Assembly: GCA_900708905.1 (NCBI GenBank) | Contig: CAADRB010000069.1 | Location: forward strand, 521,214 to 585,213 | Direction: 5' to 3' | Source: Hymenolepis diminuta | Taxonomy: Eukaryota > Platyhelminthes > Cestoda > Cyclophyllidea > Hymenolepididae | DNA: 64,000 nt | Position numbers and translations under genes: made by a program | Notes under the pieces: generated by a model | The model's database searches: none | Told to the model about the DNA's origin: nothing | Seen by the model: only the letters and a program-made list of their open reading frames with translations | Shown: piece after piece, positions 32,700 to 45,200 of the stretch | Numbering within the stretch: the first letter of the stretch is position 1 | How the letters are laid out: each line of letters opens with the position of its first letter

Positions 32700-35600
32700 G
32701 CTTTCGATAGGGAAATTAATTCACATTCTTTATCTGACCATAAATATGAAAATCATTTCAAAATCTGCACAATCTTCTTTAAGAGATAGAGAGAGCAATA
32801 AAACTGGAAATGGATTCCAACTATCAAGAGATGCACTTCTTTAATGACCAACAAGTCTTGAAATTTGATGAAATATTAACTTAACATGTGAGTTAATTAA
32901 AAAGACATATCAGAGCATATTCTAGTTCATCAAATGAAACTATATATCCTCTTGTTTTCTCATGAAATGTACGCTTCCGTTGAGAAATTAATGCTCATAG
33001 ATGCATTTAATGTTTAATTTTTAAAATATAAATTGAGATTTTTCAACAAATAAAAACACCATGTTTGATAAGCACGGTACATGGAAGATGAATCAGATTG
33101 GATCGTGGCTATAAATCAAGAAATGATGGCAATTAGTGTGGTGCTTTGATATGTCCTCCCCCATTTATCGCCATGCTCCCCCTGTCTCCCATTATGGGTG
33201 GCTAGACACCCCTTCCCAATTTAGTCCTTGTCTAGACAAATTTAAGGCTTTACCATCTATCACGTTCCTCTTGTGTGTTCTCTAGCAGTTTTAGTCCTAT
33301 AGAGAGCTTGGATTCATCGCGTTTAAAAGGGACTAGTTTCTCAACCGAACCTTTCGATCAAATTGCTATATATTAAGATCCTGCATATAAAACCTAAATC
33401 TTTGTCACATTTTTTAGGGTTATTTGGCCAAATCATTACAGGTTTAGTTAAAACGTGATGTTTTAAAAAATCCAAGAAACTGAGCAGCAAATTTAGGAGG
33501 TAATTGTTTTATTGCCTTTCAAAACCTTCATTTTCTTATTTGTCGAATTTTAGATATTGCCATTTTGGGTTGAGAACATCGTTGTTTCTAACATCTACGT
33601 CAAATAGGAAAACGCTTGGTAGTGGTTCAAAATAATTCTTAAAGACACTGAATTGTCGAAGAATCGCACAAATTCAATGCATTTGGAGAAATCCACTTTT
33701 CATTAGTTGCATCAATTAGTTGGCTCCTTTGCATTTTGAGAATTTTAGAGGGTCATCGAATACAGGATAATTCAGTTTGCACAACTTCTTTTTCTTCTCT
33801 CATGCTCCTCGTTTAATTCTACTGGCATATTCCACTGACGCAATTATTAAAATGAGGCAGATCAAAGCGGCGGGTTAACCTAACCACCACCGACAGTTCA
33901 GGCTGACATTAAAACAACACACTGTGGACGCACAAATCCCACGAAAAGAAAAAACCTTGCGCGTCTTTGCGCATCTTACAGAATTCCACAGAACGGAAAG
34001 TTCCATCATAATTTTGGTATTAAGTAGTAATTTTTTCCGCTCTATGTGTGTGAATTCAGGGTAGCTGTGATATAAAGTCCCGTCATCATAACCTCCGATT
34101 CGAAGGAAAAATAAAGTCAGTCAACTTATGACACAAAAAGGCATAACTGAAATTCATTGTTTGTCTTACTTATGATATATCCAATTTATGGCGATTACGG
34201 AATGTCCCGGAGGCACAAATACACATTTAGCCTCTCGATTCTGTTTTTTTTTTCAAACTGTCGGATGATAACGACAGTCTGTTAAAAGACAAGTCAGTCT
34301 TGCTTCTTTCACTCCTCTAACATAGTCCCAGTTTATTATAAAGACACGATTAATTCTAATGTCATTAAAAACTAAAATAAATTACTATGAATTTTTTTTT
34401 ATTTTATATTATTAAGTATGCTCGATTTCCATTCAAATTAAAATTTTATAGGTTATATCAATGAATAGAATAAGATTTACAATAGATTAATTAACTGTTA
34501 AGGACTGCGCAATCAGAAGAAAGTGATAAGAAATTTCCTGAATTCTGACTATTCGGCAGTCTGCTACTTTCACACCTAATGTTATATCACATTGGTCTGC
34601 GGTGAGGTAACAGAGAACTATTAGGAACTGTTGCTGAACGTTTCTGGGCAGCAAGTTATGGGAATATCGCACTCTTAAGGACTGATTCATATCACGATCA
34701 CAACTACGAAAGGTCATAACGAAAGGGTCGGGAATTGGGAAAACCTCATTTTGTACTAATTTTGGCAGTCGGTTTTATCCCTTGTATGCTAAGTAGGCTA
34801 GTCCAATCCAATAATTAATCTAATGTTCAGATTCCACTTTTAAGGATCTAATTTGAGAATTCATTATTAGTTGGCTTAATATTACACAATTCGATGTCTT
34901 ATTCCTTTAAAACAGACCCATTATTGATTTGAATTTACAAAAATGTCGTTAAGGATTGCTCGACAGTCCCCCCTACTTGTAAGTATTCTGATGCAAACTT
35001 AATATACCTAAAACAAGAATGGAAAACACGCTAGAAATGCATATTCCCTTGTTTAAAAATCGCAAATATTCCGACTTTTAAATTCATATACTTAATCGTT
35101 AACATTACCTTGTTTACAATAAGAAACCGAACTGGTTTTAGCTCTTCTATACAGGTAAACATTTTACTCTTCCATTTCTAGGCTATTAAAGATATGTTCT
35201 CAGTTTATATTGCATCGAATTGTCTTTGTTTATCTTCAGAAGATCAACTAATGAATGAATACAAGAATTCAAGGGTTAATTTATTTTTCTGTCCTCCATG
35301 TTCCCTTAATTTTCTTAAGATCGTTGCTAAGGTGATATTTTCGGTACTTCATCCTAGCTCTAAGTGTGCAGAAATGAAGCGATCAAAATATGTTTTGCAG
35401 ATAGCTTGGTCCTTTAAAGGTCATTTACTAGTCGTTGACACACGCGTGTCCCGAATGCAAATTTACACTTTTTAAATGTGACACACTTGACCTCTTATTG
35501 ATTAACTTCATTGGCTATCCCTTTAAAGAAGTGCCTTTCTGGACCATAAAATTCTTAAATTGCTTCTGTTCTAATAAAAATAAGCAGATCAATTACTGTT

Positions 35601-35714
35601 TTTATTCTCTGGATGACTTCTCTCTTTATCCGGTGGGAAAAATAATCTTTTAACATAAAATCTCCTTCATGTAAAGAAAAAAGGTTAAACTGCATGAATA
35701 ATTTTCCCTTATAG
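32700..35714. other. Non-coding stretch before the membrane-protein exon
   Basis: Probably intron of the gene ending at 36892. It contains a perfect palindrome TTGTCTAGACAA at 33228-33239 (a Smad-type GTCTAGAC word). A minus-strand frame at 34487-34717 can be extended upstream to about 34770, but has no recognisable family or splice sites. Confidence 0.45.
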
Positions 35715-36892
35715 ATTGTGAAAAATGTCCAGCCATCGAGAAATGCGAAATAGTTGTGTGTTCGAGTGAAGAACGGGGCAGAAAATTAGTTCCTATTACT
35801 TCGGAAAGTTGTGAACTCTCCTGTAGTCAAGTGGATATTAGCTGTCGACGCTATCCCAATGGAAGATTAGATTGGTATCCATTTAATCCATGTGCTATTA
35901 CTACTACAATGACCACGACTACAACAACAACTACCACGACCCCAGCCCCCACAATTCTGACAGAACATTTCTCACCGTCTTTCGACTACCAAAATGCCCT
36001 TGAAACAACCGCCCAGGTCCCATTCTTTTTCACCTCTGGATCGCCTTCTAGTGATATGTTGCATGACATAGATCCCGCTAGTTCTCTGGTTGAACCATCT
36101 GCTCAGCAGAAGAAACAGTCTTATGGCTTAAGTTGGTTGGTCTCTGAACCAGAATTGGAGCTCATTCTTTGGGTTATGTTTGGTGTCGCTTTGTTATTAA
36201 TGCTAATAGGAATCGTTGGCCTTGGCGGATTTGTATGCTATCGGAGACGAATCAAGAAGCAGATCAAAATCACAACTAGTCCCCGATACTACGACGTTAA
36301 TAGGCAGCGAACCTATGGCGTTGTAGCCTATGATACTAATGCCTATAGTCCAGCTGTGGAATATGATAAGATACGCGGACTTAATGGGTCCTGTTACTGG
36401 TCTCCTCGACCGGATTCCCGAGAACCTGGGTCCGTAAGGCGAATTTCATCACCACAAATTTCTGTATGTTCTCCTTACTGCAATGCTAATCGACACGCCA
36501 CCACTGCTGTTGATCACAACTATGTCCATCATGTTCCAAGCTACAGACTTGCAGAGAGTGGAACCTCCATGAATTCAGCTTACCATCTTGTCACTTTTGC
36601 ACCACCTGGAGAATCAATAGATGGAATCTGTAAACCGTCTGATGTTTCCTTCATTCAAGGCATGGATTCTGGAGCAACTAGCTTAGAGAGACATCCGCCT
36701 GGTGTAATAGCTATATCTCCTGACAGACAGTTGTCAAATGGTGGATCTTCTTTAGGTGGAACTACTCCGATTCCTCTCGGAAATGATACCTTTCTTGTAA
36801 GTACCTATCACAGATCCAACAGTTTTCGGAGTGGAGGAGACGGTGATGTCGAACCCCATGGACAGATTATTCAACAACAAACAAAGGTTTAA
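35715..36892 (+). CDS. Last exon of a single-pass membrane receptor-like protein (partial gene)
   Basis: Follows the acceptor TTTTCCCTTATAG and is entered in phase 1 (one base from the previous exon plus AT), so it is an internal-to-terminal exon. There is no ATG near its start (35756 is GTG). About 391 residues: a Cys-rich ectodomain piece (8 Cys in 59 residues, C-x2-C-x5-C-x4-C spacing at the start), a Thr-rich mucin-like stalk (about residues 62-80), a 26-residue membrane span (LILWVMFGVALLLMLIGIVG), a basic stop-transfer YRRRIKKQIK, then about 220 cytoplasmic residues with several Tyr motifs (YGVV, YDKI, YHLV) and Ser-rich patches. The C-terminus is QQTKV, a class I PDZ-ligand pattern. 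Topology is type I. I do not recognise the family; upstream exons encoding the signal peptide and outer domain are not identified. Confidence 0.87.
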
Positions 36893-37038
36893 GTTTGATA
36901 TTTTCATCCTCCTCACTACTTACTTTCTTCTTATGCCCCTAATGAAGAATTTGGAAAACCCCTTTCCGCGAATGCAATGATCCCCATCCCGGCCCACTTA
37001 CACGATGAGCATTTGTCTGTTGGTGCATTTTAATCTTA

Positions 37039-37044
37039 AATAAA
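37039..37044 (+). terminator. Poly(A) signal of the membrane-protein gene
   Basis: AATAAA 147 nt after the TAA at 36890-36892; a reasonable 3' UTR length. Confidence 0.6.
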
Positions 37045-38608
37045 TGCACACATACGAAAACCTACGGACCTAACATGTGCGCTTAATACTAACCGGAGTT
37101 ATCACCTATCTCTCTTTGTATAAATATGCTTAAATATATATAAATCATTTAAAGAGTGGTTGAATATTACGAAGAAATGTATTATCTTCGGTATTTATAC
37201 TCGTAAAACTAGTAGGTAAATAATATCTACATGTAAATATTAATTACTAATGCTGTGCGAAGTTATTTCGAAAATAATTTATTTTGATTTAGTATTAAAA
37301 CAAATATGAGCTCTTTAAATCAAGAAATGGTTGGCCAAGTTTTTAGAATATACAATCTATAAAACAGAACTTGTGTCTTAATTTAAAAATACGGATATGT
37401 CTCAATTATTCTTTACTTAATAAATCCATTAAAATGGGTGATCTTGAGGTAACTGAACTTTATTAAGAATAGATATTAAAATTATTTTGAAATGAGATAG
37501 ATTTTTAGAAACGATGATAAAATTTTGAATTTGAATACATAATGGCGTTAAATCACACTTTTTCATCAAATTTGCCTCATTTCAGGACAGCTTGTTATCG
37601 TAACGGGGTCTTTCAGTTTCAATGAATGGCGATTGAAAATGAATGGATGCTACATGTAAGGAGAATTAAAACAGAAATTCTTACATCAGCACAATTTTTT
37701 CATCCCTCCTGTCGAACTAAAATTAAGTTACTTTCTGCATTCAAATTTAGGAAAAAAACTGGTAGTTTAGTCAATTACGAATAGTTTGGAATTCCAGTGG
37801 GGCTGTTTGTAAATGAAAATGTTCGTAAGTCTTTGGAATTAATTGGGGAATTAGTTTAATTAGCTGAAGCATTGCGATTAATGTGCCACGGTGACAGATG
37901 ACTACTACACTGGGTAGTTTGTATCGCCCATTCCTTCGCAGGTGATATTACCTGCCCGCCATGTTATTGAAGTATGATATGAACATCTATATTAGAGAAT
38001 CAATGATTCTCAAGTTTGATGGAAAAAGTATTAGTTTAAGTCGGATTAAATCGTCTAATTTTATTAAAGATCCTGTTACAGATAAGAATTGAAAAATGCT
38101 GCATACATTTTAAATCTGGTATTTAATTGACAGTGGCTTTAAAAATTTGATAATCGGTTGAGTGAAACTGATTTCTGTTTTTTCAACAGTTCTTGACATT
38201 GCACAAATTTCCTGATTTAAATAACCTATGTAAAGATTTCTTATCAAATCTGATTATCAAAGAATTCAACTTTAGATAACGACTAGATTCCCAGGAGGTG
38301 GAAAGTGAGACTGATTATCTCAAACAATAATCCAATTACATCTTGATTGGACTTAAATGATAGCAATCGATGAGCGCATATTTACAGATATGTCATCTTA
38401 AATTTTGATCATCTCATCGGAGTGATTTTTCAGCCACCTCCAAATTGTTCTGTTAGTGAAAAATGCCTGGCAATATGTGTTAGTAATACAATTTTTTAAG
38501 TCATTCAAACTTATGCTAATTAAATGTACAAATGAGAAACCTAAACTTCTGATAGCAAATTATTTTAGGATAAAGTCGTGAAATATCCAACCACATCCTC
38601 AAAGCTTG

Positions 38609-38630
38609 AGAACTGCTTTCTAGCAGTTCT
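38609..38630. repeat. Perfect 9-bp hairpin
   Basis: AGAACTGCT-TTCT-AGCAGTTCT: perfect arms with a 4-nt loop, and no pairing beyond. Confidence 0.5.
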
Positions 38631-41140
38631 GTTTAATTTGTCAATTAGCGAAACGACTCATTTCAAATGCCCTCAGCCAAATTTCTTAACTAGCATATTT
38701 GCAATCTTCTGGATCCCAGAATGATGTGATCTTGCATTAGAACTAATTTGGTAAATAAAATGTGTAAGAAATTGGGAAAATTGAAATTGTGTCTGGGGGC
38801 TGTTTGAGTTGAGGTAACAATGCGGTTGTCACATTCACATGTCCCTCATTTTTAGACTCGAACAAAAATGCAAAATGGAAACGATTCGATTTATCAGCAG
38901 TGAAAATATACCTCTAAGGTCTCATCGACAAAGTAAAATATAAGAATTTCAAAATAATAAGTTTTTTAAGAGGAGCTGTCTGTTATTCAGAATTAAACAA
39001 AACATTTTACTTGCTTGACATTTAATTTATCTCCAAAACTGCTTCCTTCGGATTTTGTCACATCACTGCAAAACGATGTCTTTAGAACTGTTATATTAAC
39101 AATTTTATTTGATCAAAAATTCCTTATTTAGAAAAATTCAGATGTAAAAACGGAGGACAAATATGACAACTGAGAGAGAATAATTTAGAAGGTAATGCTA
39201 AGGGGGAGATAATGTTAAAAATTCTTGTCATTTCAACAATTTTGAGGGACTAATAGTACGTCTTAGCATTTTAATTCTATGTCCTTTACTGATCATCGAA
39301 TTTCATAAAACTCTTTATCTTAAATTCACTTCATTATCTAAACAAGGGTATCTTTGATAACTTGACTTTATCCCTTCAGATAATGTTCTACGCAATAAAT
39401 ATGGTTTCCTTCTAACTTATTGCCTTCAAAAACACTTCCATATAAAAAATCTTTATTGCAAATACGGTGACAAGGTAAAGGTTATTTATTCAAAATTTTC
39501 CGCATTGTCTTTATCGTATATAAAAATGTAGGCTATGAAATTAGAAGGTAAGATCCTATTCTTTATTCAAAGACTGATTTGACTAAATTGCAACTGAATT
39601 ACCAGATAATGTTCCTTTAAAATGGAGTGGCTCGATTTCGCAATTAAATGTTAAAAATAATATTTTTCAAACTTGATTGAAATACGACAATGGGGTAAAT
39701 CCATTCCATATGAGAATTTTATACAATAGATGAGTGAAATACGAAATGCGTTGAGAATGAAGCATGATCAAATCTGTCAAAATAACCTGGACTTTTGAAT
39801 GAATCTTGTTTTGGCGTTTTTGTCAAATTTAGTCTAATGAATTTTTCACCCAAATTTTGAAGGTTATTCCGGTAGACATTCCAAACGAAATAGGCTTTTC
39901 CTTAGGACTGTTTTCTCACCTTGTTTCGGTAAATAGCTTAGTGATTTTTTAGGTGCCCGAGCTAAGATAAATCAAACGCTTCCAGACTGTGAATATTTTT
40001 ACCTCGATTAGTAAAATATGCAAGAATATGGCAAAGAAAGGTTATTCATACCCACAACTGCATAACCAAGTTAATTATAGGCATACAATGGTAGAAAAAT
40101 AGTAGCTAAATAGAAACGTCATTTCGTAATCTTATTTCCGCCAAATTCTTCAAATTTGGGCTTCGATTAAACTGAAATTTGAATTAATATTTGATGCAAT
40201 AGTACAAGGTGAAAACATAACTTTGCAGTCTTCGAAAACGTTCGCTAACTGTTTTTGACACCTTAAAGGACAGATAAATACATCGAAGTCCACAGCTGTT
40301 TCTTATTCAAATATGACCAATTCAAAATTTTACTGTAACATTCTAGATATCTCTCTATCCAGATGTCAAATGAACGACGAAACTCTCCTTGTTTCGATAT
40401 CTATTTTCACTCTGATTCTCAATTACGACCCATAAACATATGAGTATCAAAGTTATAAGAATATCGGTAAGTAACTGAAGGGTTTAGGGACATAAACCGA
40501 TTCATCAAGCAATAATAAATTAATTACCATAGTCGTGTGAACTAAATGTTTTGCGACCCCGATTCCGAAATCCACATGAAGTGACACTCATTTCAAAGAC
40601 TGCATTTATTCTCCAATCTTTTTTATTTCTCTATATTTATCCCTACTAGAATTCACCGATTTCAGTTTATCCAAGTTTAAAAATTGTACATGTATTATGC
40701 CTTGCTGTAGATTATAATATGATTATATAATACATTTTGAGAATATCTCTTAATTGAAGCTACATTTACTTCAATTGAAATCCGAGCACTGTTATATATA
40801 TATATTTACAAGTTGTCTGAAGTGACAGATGCTCCAAGAGAGCGTAGAAAAGCTCTGTTCGTCTAATTTGTATTAAATTTGCTATGAGCAAAGAGAGCAT
40901 CAACTATGATTCAGCAAACTGACGCTTGAACCTTGGAATATTTTGTCTACAACACGAACGTACATTCATTTTTTAAGTAAATAACAGAAAGCCTGAAGAA
41001 TCCTAAGTTTGAATCATAAGAGGCATTTAATGCCTTAACTTTCATTCTCCTCTTTCTGCTGGTCCAGTTCCTATTTTTCCTAGTTTTGGGCTTTATTTTG
41101 ATCATAGTTATTATTAGTTAGGTGGTTTCTAGTCACTTAT

Positions 41141-41162
41141 AATAATAATAATAATAATAAAA
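41141..41162. repeat. (AAT)n microsatellite
   Basis: About seven uninterrupted AAT units. Confidence 0.9.
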
Positions 41163-41310
41163 TCTTCTCGTTGTTAGATAGCAGACAAAGCTGAAATATT
41201 CCGTCAAACCAAAAATGTTCTTTGATATCAAAGTAACAAATTAAAACAATGATCAGTTAATAGAGCTTAGACTAACTATTGTAAACCGAGAAATGAAGGC
41301 AAATAATATG

Positions 41311-41326
41311 TATATATATATATATA
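41311..41326. repeat. (TA)8 microsatellite
   Basis: Eight uninterrupted TA units followed by CATATG. A similar TA run lies at about 47507-47527. Confidence 0.9.
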
Positions 41327-42201
41327 CATATGAACTGGATAAAGTTAGGCATTTCAAAGAGCCAATTTTACAGTGCCTTCTATTACCATTTAAATATATC
41401 AATAAAAATCACTTCAAATAGAGCAAAAATTAGTAAAAGCCTTCTCCAGGACTCAAGTTCTCCTGAATAGTTCCAGCCGCCTCCCTATCGACACCGGTTG
41501 CTGAAATTCAAATAAATGACTCTTTTATCTCCTTCTCCTCATTTCCACCGTGTTACTCTTTTTCCCATTCAGCATATTTCTAATGAGAAAAAAGGGGAGC
41601 AAATAGAGAATGGACAAACGAGTTGGGGAAGAAAGGGACATACTTCAAGGGCGCTAGCGACCTGAATATTTTATATATCCTTTCGAAGTAACCTGATCAA
41701 TAATGATATCTACTTTGCCATCATTAACGACTCAAATAAATGTGCTTAAATAAAGGAAAGGAAATCCACTTGTTCTAAAGGATTACATTAAAAGTGTCTG
41801 CTCATGATTTTGACGGCACATCATGAACTACATACCACTATTCATTTCTGAGAAATTGTATTTAAAAGGACAAATATTTCTGCCTTCGAAATAAATTAAT
41901 ATTTAAATTAGTTTATAATTTATTCAACTGTGTTAACCATAGTCCATAAATAAAATTTTAAAAATTAAATATAACGTGAAATTATTCGTTGGCTATGTTT
42001 CCACATTTGAAAATTTTTATTAATGATGTTTAATATTACAACATGATAAATCTGACAAATTTCAGTTAATTTTGGCGTAAAATTCAAATGATTTTTATAT
42101 CGACATTATGTTTATCAAAAACCACGAAGCAAAAAAGAAAAGCCAAGTTAGCAAAAAAATAGGCCAAAGCAAACTCGCACCTCGGTTAGGGGATGATAGC
42201 A

Positions 42202-42245
42202 CAACTCGTTTGCTTTCAGCTGCACTGCCAGCAGCAAACAGTTTG
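42202..42245. repeat. Extended hairpin in a relatively GC-rich patch
   Basis: GTTTGCT (42208-42214) pairs with AGCAAAC (42233-42239), GCTG with CAGC inside, and CAACTC/AGTTTG nearly pair outside. The result is a 44-nt stem-loop with a 4-nt bulge. The surrounding 42160-42480 is richer in G+C than its neighbours, but no coding frame is convincing. Confidence 0.5.
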
Positions 42246-45200
42246 TTCACGCTCTCTTACTTAGATATAGAGAAGATAAATCACCCGTCCTCGCTTTAGT
42301 TGATAAATAAAGACCGAATGTTGCTGCGCTGTTATTGTTGATGATGGTAGTAGTTTTTTTGGATATTGAAGGAGCTCTGTCGGCTTCTGTGAATCTGATC
42401 ATGAAGTTGTCGCTTTGGGCTGTGCATTATCACAGCTAGCGGATCTTGACACAAGTCTTCCCTGGAAAGAACCAAATAAGTGCACATAATTGAGTGCAAG
42501 AGGTACGAAGTATACTCCGTTGCGACTTCGATGTTTATTTTTGTATATTCGGCAATTTCGAGAAGTGACTTTTTGTTTGTATAAATTAAAATAAAAGGAG
42601 GCTTTTATCGAAAATTAATTATGCGCAATCGTGAGAAATAAATCTTTCAAGATATATCTTTTCTTTTTGTACTTCATCTAACTCCTTGAACTCGGTACCC
42701 ACAGAGCCTTGTTGATTAGACTATGAGCCGGGCTTTTTTTGAAGAAATTTCAACACTTTCAAATCACTGAAATAGGTAAGACTAAGTTTATCCATTCTGG
42801 AATAATAAGTTATGAAGGACAATTTTGGATGGTCTTTGATCATATTCAGATTATTTTTCTTTAATATTCATCCATCAATTTGTACCTGAACCTCTGAATT
42901 CCATACCAACCAGATACACTCTTTTAAAATATTTAAATTGGAAATGATCGCTTAATATAAAATATTTAATTCGATATATTTACCTTGAATAGTTACCATT
43001 GCTTGCACTACTGTGTTTAAATTTTTAGCTATTACATGAAATGTAAATCTTAACTTATACCGGCATAAACATTTTAAAGCAGTGAAGAGTAAAATGAAGC
43101 AGCCACTGATTTTTGATCTGAAAATTTGATATGTTAGCTTTAGCTTGATGTTAAACAGGTAATATTTGGTTTATACAATATGCAACAGTGAAATTGCTGG
43201 TAAATTAAAATTTTTCCAATTGCTTCCCAATCAACGATAAGCATTTCTCAAGAATCCCGTAGATCTAAAGAACATAGGAGTAGCTCACAGCTCAAGCTTC
43301 AATGAAATCGTCAACTTCCCGAGAATAATTTTCAGTATTTTCCCCCTAGCACTGAAAGCCTAATATATTTATGTCCAGGTCGTTTTCTTAATATTAACCA
43401 TAACCTACATTCTATTGCTGATTACATTAATTAAATAACAAATTTAAAAGAAAAACGATACAGATTTAGTTTTTTACACAGTGAGATTCATAAAATAGAG
43501 AAATAAAAATGGCAAAATACGCATAAAATTGAAATACTTTTTATACATATAGTTTAGGGGCTACTTTTCAACTAGGCATAACATAACCATAATACAGCAC
43601 TTTGATTTCAGTGTTATACAAAAGATAATAAATTGCACGAGTTGTTTAAACGCGTGCTAGATGTAAAATAAATTCAACAAAAAACTGCTCCAATTTCGCA
43701 GTTTTGAAAGTTATCTCTTGATTCCTGTCGCCCGACCTTCTGTTGTGTATTTTTGCGGTGAGCGCTTTGGGGCTGGATCAACAAAGTAAACAAATAATTT
43801 TCCTAAACAGGTGCCTGAAGCAAGAAAATTAATCGCGCTTGGTGTTATTGCATGTGTATTTAATAAAATTTAATTTTTTATCCCAACTTATTCAATTATT
43901 TGGATAATGAATTTAAAATTCGAAAGCATTTGAATGTAAAACAGTTATAAATAAGAAATAGTAAAACTTAAATTCCATTCATAATGAGCGTTATGGAGAA
44001 ATTAAATAAAATATAACATTTTTAAAAATAAATATAAGCCATATTTCGCGAAAATTAGATTTTCTAGTTACACATCTAGAAATGGAAATATCACATTTCA
44101 AATTACTCTCCGAATATTCACGGTGGTCAAATGAATAATGTCTCAAATAGGAATGCTGACATTAAGGTTGATTCAACACAATTGAATCGAATCTCTTCTT
44201 ATTGACGGACTCCAAATTATTTTGCATCATTGAAAGAACAATGTCAAAATAGTTTAATAAATGGATGATTAAACACTTGGATATTAATATTTTTTTTGAA
44301 AATATTATCAAAGACTGTCAAATGGTTGACTGACATTGATTTATTTTATTTACATTAAACTATTTCTTAACAACACGTCAAATTTAGCCAATAAACCTGC
44401 ATGTTTCAAACAATTTATTGGGCGTCAATTAATGTGCAATTTCAGTATTACATGAAATTTTGACTTTCCCTTTGATTTCGTTAAAGAAAGTTAAGTAAAT
44501 TATGTTCTAAATATCCATAAGGCGTTTTGTTGCTGTCAGGACGTTAAAAAAGTGTCACTACTGATCTGCAGAATTTCTATAGAAGCTATTTTTATGATAT
44601 TATTTTGTTTCGGACATCAAAATGTAGATAATATTAATCAAAATATGCGTATAGAATGGCATAGGAACTATTTTTTACCAAATGTGACTACAATCATCCA
44701 TTAAATCTATTTTTCAACCCATTTATTTTATTTCCCTTTATTTGATACTATAAAGAGGAAACGCTAAATACTTTCTCAACTCGGGATTGAAAAAAGCCAG
44801 GTTTAGCTTCGAGACAGTGTGGAATGTCGTTTTTAGGGCAACCAATTTGCTTTTAACTGAAGATTAATTAATCTACTTCGCATAGAAAGTATGAGACAAC
44901 GCTGATAGTAAAACTATTTACATTATTAATTTTATGAGGAAATTTAATTAGCCTAAACAACCGTTAAATTTGGAAATAAACACAGAATTATAAGCTTTGT
45001 TTGGAAGAAGCAGAGTGAAATATACGGTTACGTTAATATCGCCAAAAACTATTCAACGAGTAGTTGTAAGCTTTTCAACCATTCTATTCCTACTAATTAG
45101 CATATAAAATAATGGTAGTAAATAAAAAGATGTATTGAATTCAAAATTCTGATATCTAAATTTTCAATGCTCTAGATTACCAAACATGCACATTTATAAT

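Noticed and set aside
33228..33239. Perfect palindrome TTGTCTAGACAA containing a Smad-type GTCTAGAC word, repeated at 56643-56650
   Set aside because: An 8-bp word is expected about once in this length by chance, and no promoter lies nearby.
34487..34770. Minus-strand open frame of about 95 codons
   Set aside because: Protein-like in places, but no family, start context, splice sites or poly(A) signal could be assigned.
35194..35653. Two overlapping plus-strand frames after a good acceptor at 35181
   Set aside because: Phe/Leu/Cys-rich text without family likeness. No credible donor gives the phase needed to join the 35715 exon.
40363..40466. 104-nt candidate exon between CTCTATCCAG and GTAAGT
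   Set aside because: All three frames contain stops, so it is not an internal coding exon.
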